The position numbers were made by a program, and so were the translations under genes. The notes beneath the pieces were generated by a model, which was not told the origin of the DNA, did not search any database, and worked only from the letters and a program-made list of their open reading frames with translations. Positions 45,513 to 55,464 of a stretch of 64,000 nucleotides of DNA are shown piece by piece. Every line of letters starts with the position of its first letter. Within the stretch, counting starts at the first letter, position 1. This stretch comes from Ceriagrion tenellum. Taxonomy: Eukaryota > Arthropoda > Insecta > Odonata > Coenagrionidae. The DNA lies in the NCBI GenBank assembly GCA_963169105.1, contig OY720641.1, forward strand, positions 5,595,258 to 5,659,257. The letters run 5' to 3'.

Positions 45513-45718
45513 GAGGAAGTCAATGCGGGTTTTCCACCGGGTCAGGTTGTCCATGTCTGCCGACGCTTCGATGACCGAGTTGCTCATCGTCTTCATGCCC
45601 TGAAGACGATGAGCAACTCGGTCATCGAAACGTCGGCAGACATGGACAACCTGACCCGGTGGAAAACCCGCATTGACTTCCTCGATACCATACGCCGGGA
45701 AAGCCTTCGATCTTTCTT
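45513..45718 (-). mobile_element. Foldback element 3, inverted Penelope-type terminal repeats
   Basis: A 206-bp insertion between exact 13-bp repeats TATCACCGGTTTG (45500-45512 and 45719-45731). The two arms (45513-45599, about 45600-45683) are almost perfect inverted copies of about 85 bp. The extension is on the right (45684-45718) and, read on the minus strand, contains CCCGGCGTATGGTATCGAGG then AAGTC, homologous to the extension of the other foldbacks. The right arm carries an intact-looking hammerhead core; the left arm's antisense copy has GAAG for GAAA. The open frames on both strands here are a by-product of the palindrome. Confidence 0.85.
45596..45638 (+). ncRNA. Hammerhead-ribozyme-like motif
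   Basis: TGCC (stem I), CTGAAGA (C3-A9, position 7 is A, which is allowed), C, GATGA / TCATC hairpin (stem II), GAAA, then ACGT (self-complementary stem III), C at the cleavage position, GGCA (stem I'). All conserved core bases are present. Stem III has no loop and can form only between two molecules, as reported for Penelope-type hammerheads. The single C before stem II is an oddity common to the whole family here. Confidence 0.65.
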
Positions 45719-45731
45719 TATCACCGGTTTG

Positions 45732-46850
45732 ACCATCTTTTTCATTGATTAGTAGCATAAAAAGTGCTTTCAGTTTGGATTATGAAATATTGCTCTTTAT
45801 ATCGTCACGTAAGAAACCAGTTAGACTGGAATCCTTGGAAGGTTTGTGGCGTAAAGCAAAAAGTTGATATCTGTCGTATTTTATCTTTAGTGTGGGTGTA
45901 ACTTGCCACGGTTTTTTTCTGTAACCCACCCAATAACTTTTATTGCGTACTAAGTTGGTGTTATTCAAGCTCATCTTTGCTTTTTTCTATTCAAGCTGAG
46001 AAGGTGTAAATGATAGAAATGAATCAGCGTTCATGATAAAAAATTTGAGTATGCAAGTGTTGTACCGCTTATTCTCATTGAGAATCTTATTGCTTTGGTG
46101 CATTACTGATTGTTGTTTGCCCTCGAGCCAATAATGTACCGATGACGTAAGTATTCCCAGTTTTTAGGATAACTCAATTCTATGCCATTTAGTCTGTGGT
46201 TTATGGTATTGCCTGTTTTTTTAAACAGCGTTTATTCGCAGTTGGCACTGTTTAAATAAATACTATATGTAGCTGATCGATTACGATAGGTTTGAGTGGG
46301 TGTAAAAATATCAGTTAGATTTTCTGTAACCGAAGGCCCCTGATTATTTTAATTCTTATATGTTTGATATTCTCGGTATACTTTCTTACTCGCTTCATCC
46401 CATTCGTGATGTCAACGCTCACAGAAAAATCACGAAACCACGAGTATATTCTCATGGCATTGACCTGGGGTCTGCAAGCTAAGAAGCCAATGTAATATCC
46501 GCCAAACCAATTCCAGTTATTATTACTCAGGAAACAAATTAGCACATATTTATGACTTGATGCGATGCGATCCAAAACAATTTGTAAAGAAATTTTCAAC
46601 CAGCTCCTTCACAGTATTCGACTTGTAACAGGGAATAGACAACTCCTACCATTGCATCAAACATAAAAGGTCCATGCAAAATGCATGCAACAGCAAAACA
46701 TAAAGGTCCATGCGTAACTAGATGCAGTCGAAGGGAGTATATGCAATAAAACTAGTCGATAAGCTAAAAGCACTCCGTAACCCGCTTCCCCAACTTTCTC
46801 CCCTCTCAGAGAATTTATTGATGACATTTTCAATACCACAGACTTATAAA
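45732..46850. other. Unassigned
   Basis: No gene or known repeat recognised. Confidence 0.45.
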
Positions 46851-46893
46851 CACACGACCCGGGTTTCAATGCTTAAGCATCACCTTCAGGTAT
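46851..46893 (-). ncRNA. Solo hammerhead-ribozyme-like motif
   Basis: Minus strand: ATAC, CTGAAGG (A9 to G), T, GATGC-TTAA-GCATT stem II, GAAA, ACCCGGGT (8-nt self-complementary stem III including A15.1 and U16.1), C, GTGT (pairs with ATAC by one wobble). One core substitution. The flanks show no inverted arm, so this is a solo terminal repeat. Confidence 0.55.
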
Positions 46894-47440
46894 TTTTTTA
46901 CCGGGTTTACGATGTCTTAATTACAAGCTTGGTGGGGGTGAGCGATATTAGGGTGGTGTGGATGCGGGGTTGAAGGTCCGGAGCAGTGATTGGCGGGAAG
47001 TTAAGCGGGGGTGGGGGGGGGGGTGGGGAGGGCAATTCAGGAGGTGGCTGTGAGGATGGGAGATGAGGACGGTTACAAATACTCATTTATACCTTCAAGT
47101 CAGGGTCTTTAAAATTTCCAGCTGCTCAAGTGAGTCAATTGAGTATTGTACTCAAGTGAGTATTGTAAATTTTATCATTCAATTCTCTAAAATATGGAAT
47201 ACCACAAAGTAGCAAAGGAACTTGTATTATTTATTCTCCCCTCTATCGCGGCCTTCCCCTCCACCTTAATAATAATTTCAACCAAATAAACTTTCTTCTC
47301 CTGATTTCATAAAACATTTTACTCTCTTCTTCCACCGTACCGATCTCTCCTAGGTACGTATTCCAATAATGTCTACCGCAGCCTTCTCTATAATTCTCCA
47401 CACTCATATTCTTAAAACGTTAAATTCTCCGAGAAGTTCT
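46894..47440. other. Unassigned, with a long G tract
   Basis: A G-rich run at about 47007-47023 and an AT-rich remainder. No gene recognised. Confidence 0.4.
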
Positions 47441-47444
47441 TTCC

Positions 47445-47522
47445 GGGAAGTCCACCGGGTAAGAGGCTCCATAGGTTGCGACGTTTCGATGGCCGAGTCG
47501 TCCATCGTCTTCAGGGCTGAGT
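47445..47522 (-). mobile_element. Truncated foldback arm with hammerhead-like motif
   Basis: GGGAAGTCCACCGGGT and the inner block match the left arm of foldback 3. The minus strand of about 47477-47518 reads AGCC, CTGAAGA, C, GATGG-ACGACTCGG-CCATC, GAAA, ACGT, C. Compared with 45596-45638, stem II changed from GATGA/TCATC to GATGG/CCATC: an A-U pair became G-C on both sides. The second arm is missing; a LINE 3' end starts at once. Confidence 0.6.
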
Positions 47523-47790
47523 GTCGTGTATTGTGTGTCTACATCTACACACTACCCAGCGAGCCGCCGCATGGGCGTGGGGCAGGGGGAGTTAGGTCAC
47601 CAGCCGTGTAAATATGTAAGGTTTTGGGAGGTGAAATAGTGACATTTATTATGGGAGTGTATTAAGTGGAGCTCAATTTTTATTGTGGTTGCTTATTGTG
47701 CTCGGAAAGAATGATTTTTTTGTACTATCTGTTCGGCAGTGTATCTCTTATTTTATCGCTTCTGTCAGACCTGTATTCATGCGTTCCGGA
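47523..47790 (-). repeat. CR1-group LINE 3' end (A type)
   Basis: The minus-strand 3' terminus at about 47530-47590 (CTACATCTACACACTACCC, GCGAGCCGCCGCATGGGCG, GGGCAGGGGGAGTTAGG) continues into the C-terminal coding remnant also seen at 1693-2115 (CTGTTCGGCAGTGTATCTC, TATTTTATCGCTTCTGTCAG). Truncated at about 47790. Confidence 0.75.
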
Positions 47791-49062
47791 GTATTTAGGC
47801 CAGGCAGGAGGATCAGGAGGCTCCTGATTGGTCAAAACCGTTCTGCCTTTTTCTGACCTCTCGGATCCTCCTCCGGTTTCTAGGCGGTACTTAGTTGGTA
47901 TCCCGTATCTTTATTAAAATTTGTCTCCTCCAGCGTAAGTTTAAGAGCTTCTTTTGTAAGAGGCACCTGAAAGTGTAGAAAACCGTAGAAAAAAAGTGTA
48001 GAAATAAATTGGAACCGGGAGGAGATCCTCCTACTTGCATGGAAACCTACCGTCACGAGTAAAATATTTTTTTTAATTCCTACAGCTTTTACCTCTGAGT
48101 GGAATTTTTTTCAACACATGTACTATCGAAAATGGTTCTCTCGTACAACATGCCGAAATTTCTGAGTGGTGAAGTCTATTATTATTATGGGTCCAGATCA
48201 ACGGAGGCAGTCCTCTTGCTGTACCATTCTTGATATTGGCGGAAAATTTCGAGTTTGACTGATCTCAACTTTATTTCTCTTTTCCCTGAGTACGCAATCC
48301 GATTTTCCGAGTGCTTCGATTGAAATTGTTGCGTGGGTCAAGATGGGAGAAGCGAAAGCGAAATTCGTACCAGAAATCGGCGCTCCACTTTCGCGTCGCC
48401 TCTCTATGGATTTGGCATTCTCCTTCAAACCGAGCTTTCATTCAATCTCGCTCGACGGTTGACTGGAGAGCAAAGAGCATTCTTTACGATGCTAGCTACT
48501 GGTGCTTGACAGATAGAAGTGCTGAATGCCCGTCAGACGTTCCGGACGTGTGAATTGTCCTCATCTGTCGTTAGTCTTGAGACGTAATCCAATTTCTGTG
48601 GTATAATACATAATGACTGTGGATATATCAATCGTGATATTTTTATTTTAGCTTTTCGTGGGTAAACGACGTTTTCTTCATCACCGGTCATGAATATGGG
48701 CTCAGCAAAGGGTTTTGGTTTTTATATCCAAATATTAGGAGACTTCTCTTAGATTGAGTTAAAACGATTCTTTAGGAAAATCCTTAACACGTGCATTGCT
48801 AATCAAAACTGGAACATGATTGAAAACTACATAGCCACAAGTCCACCAACTGCTTACGTCTCCAACTAGGGCGTTTGTCTTAAATCTATTGCAAATAAGC
48901 AACGGCGAAAACCACAGTGCTAATGTTGATAAGGACAATAGATTCTCCAAATTCACGTTTAATCCTAATTATATTAATGTGTGGACCAAGAAGTAGAAAT
49001 ATAACGCCGTATAAATATAATTTTAAATGTACCGCTAGATTTAGGTTAACTCTCATTTCGCC
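47791..49062. other. Unassigned
   Basis: No gene recognised. GAGGATCAGGAGGCTCCTGAT at about 47807-47827 is a short imperfect palindrome. Confidence 0.45.
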
Positions 49063-49066
49063 TTAA

Positions 49067-49615
49067 GGTAGTCCGAGCGAGATAGTTCCCTAGTCATAAT
49101 AGAGACCATATTCGATTTATACGTTTTAATTTCACCAGCTGTAGGACACATGAATTAAATATTGCATTATTAATGGTACGATAATATAGTTTTATCTGAC
49201 AGAAATTGTAAGTAATTAAATGAAAATATCTAAATAAGTCTTTAACATGACTCATTTTTTCATTCGGTGCGTTTGAAACTCCATCAAAAACGGAAGGTTT
49301 ATTGTGATCCCGAAGAATTGACTGCCGTGATTATTAATTTTAAAAAATATTTGAGAAAACACACAAACTACACACTGTTAGTTTATTTACGACGTCTAAT
49401 TGTAAGAAATACCTAAATTTGTAAATAATGTCTCTCTGGAGTGCTTGCACGTACCGTTTCCCATGTAAAATGGTTGGTATTTTTTGGCAAATATCTCTGA
49501 AAGTAATTTGGTTAGGGGTAGAATTTTTGGTGTCGTTGGATAGTTGAGATATTTTTCTTTAAAATGAGACCAAATTCATTGATTTCTAAGAAAATGGTAT
49601 TTCGTTCGGACTACC
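49067..49615 (+). mobile_element. TTAA MITE copy F, full length
   Basis: 549 bp, TIRs GGTAGTCCGAGCGAGATA and TTTCGTTCGGACTACC, flanked by TTAA (49063-49066) and TTAT (49616-49619, one mutation). Nearly identical by eye to copy D. Non-coding. Confidence 0.85.
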
Positions 49616-50583
49616 TTATGTGCATTTTAACAAAAGCAGAGAGAGCATATGTCGCGGTCATGGCTTACCCATTTCGTATCACCGTATTGGTACCAATGAT
49701 GAGCGGATCGTGGAATTACGAGTGCTGCTGGTGACTGGGAAAGGTAAATAAGTGTGCATTTTGTATTTGGTGTAATTAACCATGATTTTTATGATTTGAC
49801 CGGAAATATTTTCTCAGTTAAAAGTCAGTCACCTTCACGAATTTTCACGAAGATGAGTCATAACTCAATGAATATCTCGGGAGTTTGAGCGAAATATCTT
49901 TTCACCTAGAAAGCAATGAATTTGGCTTCATTTAAAATATAATATCTCAACCTTTTGAAAATATCTTAATATAAGTCCCTTACTGCTCTACTTTCGGAGA
50001 TATTTGCCGAAAAATCCAACCTTTTTTCCTAGGATGGTATATTTGTGCATTCCAGGGACACTTAATTTAAAATAATAAGCAATTTCTTACATCTAGACCT
50101 CGTAAAAAATTGGCAGTATGTTGTTTGTATGTTTTAAAAACTATTTTTTTAATAAATCGTATACTCACCACAGAAATATTTTCAAAATCACCAAAAATCT
50201 CCCGTTGAGAAGGATTTTTAAATCTTACTGCATGAAACAGTGAAATTTAAAACTTATATAGATATTTTTATTTAATTACTGAGAATTTCACTAATTCAAT
50301 AGTATATTAATGCAAAAATGTGTGAATATCACGATTTGTATAGGTATTTTCAATAACTTAGAATTTCAGTCACTTAAAAATATATTTTCTTAAGTACTAT
50401 TCTACCGGTTAAGGTATGTTTTGTTGAATCCCAGAGACTCTCCTCCCGGTTTACTACACTTTCACTGGCCTATCTCATTCTAGTGTCTCCTTTTTCGCCT
50501 CAGCATACTATTTTCTCTTCTTCATCCTGTCCATGAAAGCTATTCTATTTCATCCTCTTCCCCGCTTGCCCAACATCCTTCCG

Positions 50584-50763
50584 AATAAGTTCAAAGGTTA
50601 CAGGCGAGATATCGTTGAAGTTCGTCGAATCAAAACAGAAACAACTCACAGAGCCATCATCCGGTACAAGATCTTGTACCCGATGATGGCTCTGTGAGTT
50701 TAAATGTGTCGTACGCATGAAAATACCTTGTGGAATAGTGCTATAGTTGTTTCTGTTTTAATA
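50584..50763 (+). mobile_element. Foldback element 4 inside a LINE
   Basis: A 180-bp insertion between exact 13-bp repeats CAACATCCTTCCG (50571-50583, 50764-50776); uninterrupted family D copies contain this 13-mer once or nearly so. The extension, 50584-50630, contains ACAGGCGAGATATCGTTGAA. Inverted blocks: AACTCACAGAGCCATCATC / GATGATGGCTCTGTGAGTT, and outer AAAACAGAAACAAC / GTTGTTTCTGTTTT. The left arm has lost about 50 bp relative to the right. Confidence 0.85.
50676..50714 (+). ncRNA. Decayed hammerhead-like motif
   Basis: GTAC, CCGATGA (U4 to C), T, GGCTC-TGT-GAGTT, TAAA (G12 to T), TGTGT, C, GTAC. Stem I and the spacing are kept, but two core bases are changed, so it should be inactive. 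Confidence 0.4.
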
Positions 50764-51012
50764 CAACATCCTTCCGTCTATCACACTCTTGAGTAACCCA
50801 CCCCCCCTTGCAACCACTTATTATGAGCCCCCCATTACATCCTCCAGCCACATACACTGCCTATCCTGGATATCATAGAGAAGGTTAAAAATATATTTTT
50901 ACGCATTAATATTACAACATTTTCTTCATGCTTCTTGGAGGCACTGAGGTGAGGATTTAAAATTTTTACATGGTCTCTAGTATGACGAGGGAAATATCTC
51001 GCTCTTACCACC

Positions 51013-51479
51013 TAAGGCCTCAAGATATTTTCTCTCATTAAAATCGTCAGAACCATTGTTGATATTAATACTACACATATATGTATACAATTACTATCCT
51101 CTTAGGAGTATTAGATATAGTACTTGAAATAGTTTTGCGCCACCATCGGCTTGAGGCACCGACGGGCGGAGTGGTGCACGCGTGGGTTCAACTGCCCTGT
51201 CTGTCTGTCCGACTTCGGAGGCGACCTCGATCTCTGTATGTGCTGTCCCGCGTGACGTGGCGTGAGCACTCAGCTGCTCTGCGGTTTCTCTTGCCAATGC
51301 TCGCGCGAGCACGCCCGCAGTCTTTCACTTCGCCCTTAATCGCCGAGAGCCCTCTCCTCGTGCCAGAATAGCTCACATCACGCGATTTTTGATCCAGCGC
51401 AAATTCCAGTGTTGCATTCATTTCTTAATGCTAAGGACGGAATTCAGTATGATCTATGCTGTATCCAGCGGAGAGCATC
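51013..51479. other. Unassigned; GC-rich block
   Basis: Positions 51135-51370 are GC/CpG-rich, with domain-free open frames on both strands. Could be an exon, promoter or old element; I cannot tell. Confidence 0.4.
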
Positions 51480-51960
51480 AAGATGTGGGAAACATTGTTA
51501 CGATAAGCATAGTAGTGTTACTGAAATGTAGAGAGATTTAGGATCGGAACCTCTATCTGATCGAAGGGAAAAATATAGGTTAAATCTTTTACGAAAGTTT
51601 GATGTAGACTATTTTATGCCGGGCGTTCAATATTTTTTGCTAGAGCCAAAATATTATGGTTGAAACAACCACAGGCATAAGATTAAATAAATAGACTGCA
51701 GAACCGATAGATTTAGAACCAGCATGATTTATTTTTTGAAAGATTTTAGTACCTTGCTGTGCTGTTTATCAGTCGTATTAATAATGCTAACCAGTGTCAG
51801 GTGCACTGCATGGCAGCATGTTCGTCTACGTGTCACTGTAATAGTTCTGGTCCGACCGTGCATTGTTGTACTGAGTGCTACATGTCTGGTGTAGAGTCAA
51901 CCTGTACCGCACAACTTAGTGGTGTCTTGCAAGATATTGTTTAAATGCAGATGCATGGTT
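51480..51960 (+). pseudogene. CR1-group LINE, ORF2 C-terminus and 3' UTR
   Basis: In shifting frames the + strand carries LRKFDVDYFMPGVQYFLLEP, the NHRHKIK segment and CRTDRFRT, then the B-type 3' UTR (GCTAACCAGTGTC, CACTGCATGGCAGCATGTTC, TACTGAGTGCTACATGTCTG) and a degenerate end TGGTGTCTTGCAAG...ATGCAGATGCA. Closely parallels 35270-35900 with internal deletions. Confidence 0.75.
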
Positions 51961-52242
51961 TAAGTCGATAATTCAACTCATACTGCTGAAAAAGAGGTGT
52001 TTTTAGTCATTTTGCAGCACACATGTGTTATAATTTTCAATCAACCAATCTATGGCAGCGGATGGTCGAAGCAACTGCCGGGATATATTCCTAAAATATT
52101 GTTTTCATGACCAGAACATATATTGTGGCCCCAGGGAGGAATAAGTCGTGCTGATTTCCAAGGTTCCTATCTCACAATTACTGTTAAAGTTGATGTGGTT
52201 TGTGGTGTACAGCTGGATCTTACTGGAAGCGAGTAGCATGAT

Positions 52243-52690
52243 GGTAATTTATTTATTAAAATCGCCAAAAACATCAACTAGGGCCTTTACACTGGGTTTA
52301 AATAAATAAATAAATAAGTTAAGAAATAAAACAAATATATAGTAAAAACGATAGCAACAATAATCAACAACAAGAAAGAGAGAAAGTCAATTGTTGTGGC
52401 GGTGAGGAAGAAGAGGAGGACACAATGCGTTTAAGTTGGAAAGAAAAGATGTTGCGTGAGGAGAAAAGGCCAAGGGTAGGGTGACTGTTGCCAAGGGTAT
52501 TAAAAAATGAAGGTAGGTGGTAGAAAATGGAACGTTGGGGGGTGGAGAGACGGAATTTGGACTTAACATCGCGAGTGGTGCTTCTATTGTGGAGTTAAGT
52601 AGCAAGGCGAATGTTATGGCGGTTATACCTCTTGTCCATCACTATGATTCTCTATCCACGATAGAGTAAACCTATCATGCTAGCAAGCAT
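52243..52690 (-). pseudogene. LINE RT C-terminus and (AATAAATA) tail
   Basis: Minus strand: RIMVMDKRYNRHNIRLAT, a stop, LHNRSTTRDVKSKFRLSTPQ, RSIFYHLPSFFNTLGN, then FQLKRIV. This is the Arg-rich, RS..Y..P..WN.LP-like C-terminus of a Jockey/L2-type LINE. The 3' part (AAACCCAGTGTAAAGGCCC, GATGTTTTTGGCGATTTT) ends AATAAATAAATTACC at 52243. Confidence 0.5.
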
Positions 52691-55464
52691 CCTTCATATA
52701 GTGCTAGATCAAGTATCAGATAATACGGATGTAAGGAGTAACAGTTCCCGTTCCAGTTCAGTAACAGAGCAGAATAACTGGTTGGTTTCTTGTTTGGGGC
52801 TGGCGGCGGATAGAAAGAGCACTTTTGCCACCGAGGACATTGGTGTGTGTTTGGTAAGGGGAGAATTATTCGTGGAATGGCGGGAATGCGAACGGGAATA
52901 GGGAAAAGGGATTGAAAAAAGAGAAGAACGATTTTTTCTTATCTTTTTTTGCGTGGGGTGTTTGAAGGGCTCCCTGCGCATTGGGATTTGCAATCGCCTC
53001 TGGTGATATTCGAGGTCTAGGGAGGCTCCAGCAGCTGACTGGACCGGAGAGAAGAGACGGCTGGAGGAGAGGCAGAGTTGTCTGGAACGGAAGGACGTTC
53101 AACTTGTGCTTGGGGAGTGGGGAAGGGGAATTAGGGGAGTGGAGATGGTTTGGAGGCGGGGGAGCGGGCGAGCGGTGGTGTTGGGAAGAGCTTTCAGTTT
53201 TTCGTATTTTTCATTTCCATTTCTCTTTCAACGTCCAGTGGCATTCTGTTGGCTCGAGTTTTTTCACTCAAAAGTTGCAGCTCTTGCATTGCTTGTAAGC
53301 CGTGTCAGATCAGTTCGTCATTTTATACCTCCATTTTAATTTAAACCCAATACAGCACATGTTATATTTGTGCTGTAATATATGCTTTTTACAGTAAATT
53401 TTGAGAACATTGACTTTAAAAACTTTATTGTTGAAAGGAATGTATAGGTTTATATCATTAAGTCATCGCCCGTTTACGGCTACTAAATTTTACTTTATCG
53501 TGATTTTTGTCGGTTTGCGTAAAACCGTTTTTGAGTTCCTACAATCCATTGACTTCAGTGACATTAATTGATGTGCCCTGTATTGGAAACACATCCAGAC
53601 AACTTTTTTCTCATTATTATTTGTTCAAAGCGACAACAAAAACTTGTCGTAGCGCTGATATTCAGTGAAGGGCTTTTGCTCCATTAATGGTGATCAAATT
53701 TGAAATCTATATTATTTCGTCCCTCTTGAAAGATATTATATTTTCCATATTGAATATTTGAGCATACGGAGAACAAATAACTTGATGAAATGTATGCAGC
53801 GTAGTTTATAAATAATTTATTTTTTAGCCGTCACGCTATCAGCTGGTCCAATGTAATAGAGTTGTCAACAGTGACTCATTGCGTTGTGCATTGGTTGTGC
53901 AGTGCAATAATAGCAAAGCAGCCGAAACATGTCATGGTGGTATTTACTGGTACCTATTTGGAAAAAAAGCACAGGTGGAAATATATATTTGTATTCACAA
54001 AAAATGCTGCCTCAACTATTGTGGGCGACTTTTACCGTATGAATTTGAGTTGTTTTTTCATAATCACTAAAAATATGTCAGAATCTAAACAGATCGCGTG
54101 ATTGTTAACAGAATTTTGTAGAATTATCATACGTTAATAAAAAAATGATGCTTTCGGATTTTACATCTGCTGTATACTGCCCTGTTAGCCGCCAGCATTG
54201 GCATGTGGAGAAATTTGGTTCGTGTTGTTCATTTATAAACTAAACATTTTGCTCCTCGTACCGTGATCGTCGTCTGTCATTCTCCTGACGACGCTCACAG
54301 TAAGAAGAGGGAAAAGTCGACGTCTTCAGAAGTGGACAATTCGCTGCTAATCCCCAAAACGTATTTTTTCCTAATTAAAGAACCCGTGAAAAACTTCACT
54401 CCGAAAGATGGTATGTCCACTAGACAAGACTTGTTTAGTTATACTTCTTTCCTAAGTGTGTTTCGTGGAAATCCAAATCTGTCATGCTACGCGCTTGCGG
54501 CGTTCTTATTCGGAGTGGTTTGCCCAAGGAATTGCACGTTGTGTAAAAAGTGCGGTTTATGTAAATGCGAATAACGTTCTAGATCCACAAGGTTTTTTTT
54601 TGTCATTAGTGTGTGGAAATTTCTATGCGTTATTACGATCTCATAAATTGTCTCGTATAATATCGTCTCTGCTGCCAAATATAGCGTTGCCTAGATAGCT
54701 ATCAATCTGATGGCAGGAGAGAGACAATGGAGCGTGCGGTTTTTTTCATGAGCGCGCGTTTTTTCATGAACGCTCGCTCTCGAGTATGTTCTTAGAAATT
54801 ACGCAGATAGTGCTTAATTGACCATTTAGCATACGGAAAACCCCCGCAATATGTGGCATTTTCTCAGCGCGCATGATCAAAATACAAGAAATGGTTCTCT
54901 GTCCGACTGGACCATAAATAATATCTTTTGCACTGCACTGAAAATTTTCTCCTTGGTAGCGTGTGGGATGAGCGTGCAATGCGGCGAACCGTCTTCATTT
55001 GTTTTCTCTCCTCCTGGCACCGTCTCCGCAGCATGGTGACGTTCCGTCTCGTAGAAACGGGAGGAGGGGGACCCGAGAAGCGGAAAGCGTTTCGTTCTCG
55101 AAAAAACGTCTCGGCGAACCGTTTCGAGTGCAGTTCGGAGCATTCCTCCAAGCGGCGGAAGTATGCGGGGAGATCGCTTCACGCCCTCTCTATCTCGCTC
55201 CCTTCGGGCTCACGGACGACTCCTTCGGGAGTGATCGCTCCCAGCGTCTCTCTCGTCCTCCGATGCCAGTTGGTGCCCGAAGACGCGATTTCGCGTTGAC
55301 GGGGAAGCGTTTGCGGATGGGTAAATGCTTATAAAAATGGCACTAATGGCGTTTATTTTGCGTAAAGCTATTCCAAAATGAGAATACACTCTAAGATTTA
55401 TAGAGAAAAACTAATTCTCCGTACCCACGAAATTAAATAGATACAACATACCCATATTTCCAGT
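52691..55464. other. Unassigned; GC-rich block near 55 kb
   Basis: No gene recognised. Positions 54940-55320 are GC/CpG-rich with overlapping frames on both strands and no domain. Positions 53105-53200 are G-rich. GCCGAAACATGTCATGG at about 53920-53940 resembles the 3' half of a hammerhead core, but no CTGAWGA half accompanies it. Confidence 0.4.

Larger units (their letters stand above)
50389..50884 (-). mobile_element. RTE-like LINE family D insertion with 15-bp TSD
   Basis: Flanked by exact copies of TTAAAAATATATTTT (50374-50388 and 50885-50899). The minus strand carries the family D 3' region, ending with the hairpin ACCTTAACCGGTAGAAT. Similar to 11765-12000: CTCCTCCCGGTTTACTACAC, CGCTTGCCCAACATCCTTCC. 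5'-truncated; itself contains foldback 4. Confidence 0.85.
49878..51012 (-). mobile_element. TTAA MITE copy G, split by a LINE
   Basis: The left part 49878-50373 starts GGGAGTTTGAGCGAAATATC; the right part 50900-51012 ends GAGGGAAATATCTCGCTCTT then ACCACC. Together they make one reverse-oriented, diverged MITE. It is interrupted at 50389-50884 by an RTE-like LINE with a 15-bp target duplication. Inverted relative to copy F. Confidence 0.75.

Noticed and set aside
45480..45758. Similar ~90-codon proteins on both strands
   Set aside because: They are mirror readings of the palindromic foldback element 3, so they are not coding.
53920..53945. Hammerhead core (GCCGAAACATGTCATGG)
   Set aside because: Only the GAAA half is present; no CTGAWGA with a pairing stem II was found upstream.
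54928..55334. Two overlapping ~110-120 codon + strand frames
   Set aside because: CpG-rich composition, matching open frames on the minus strand, no domain. Could hide an exon but nothing supports one.
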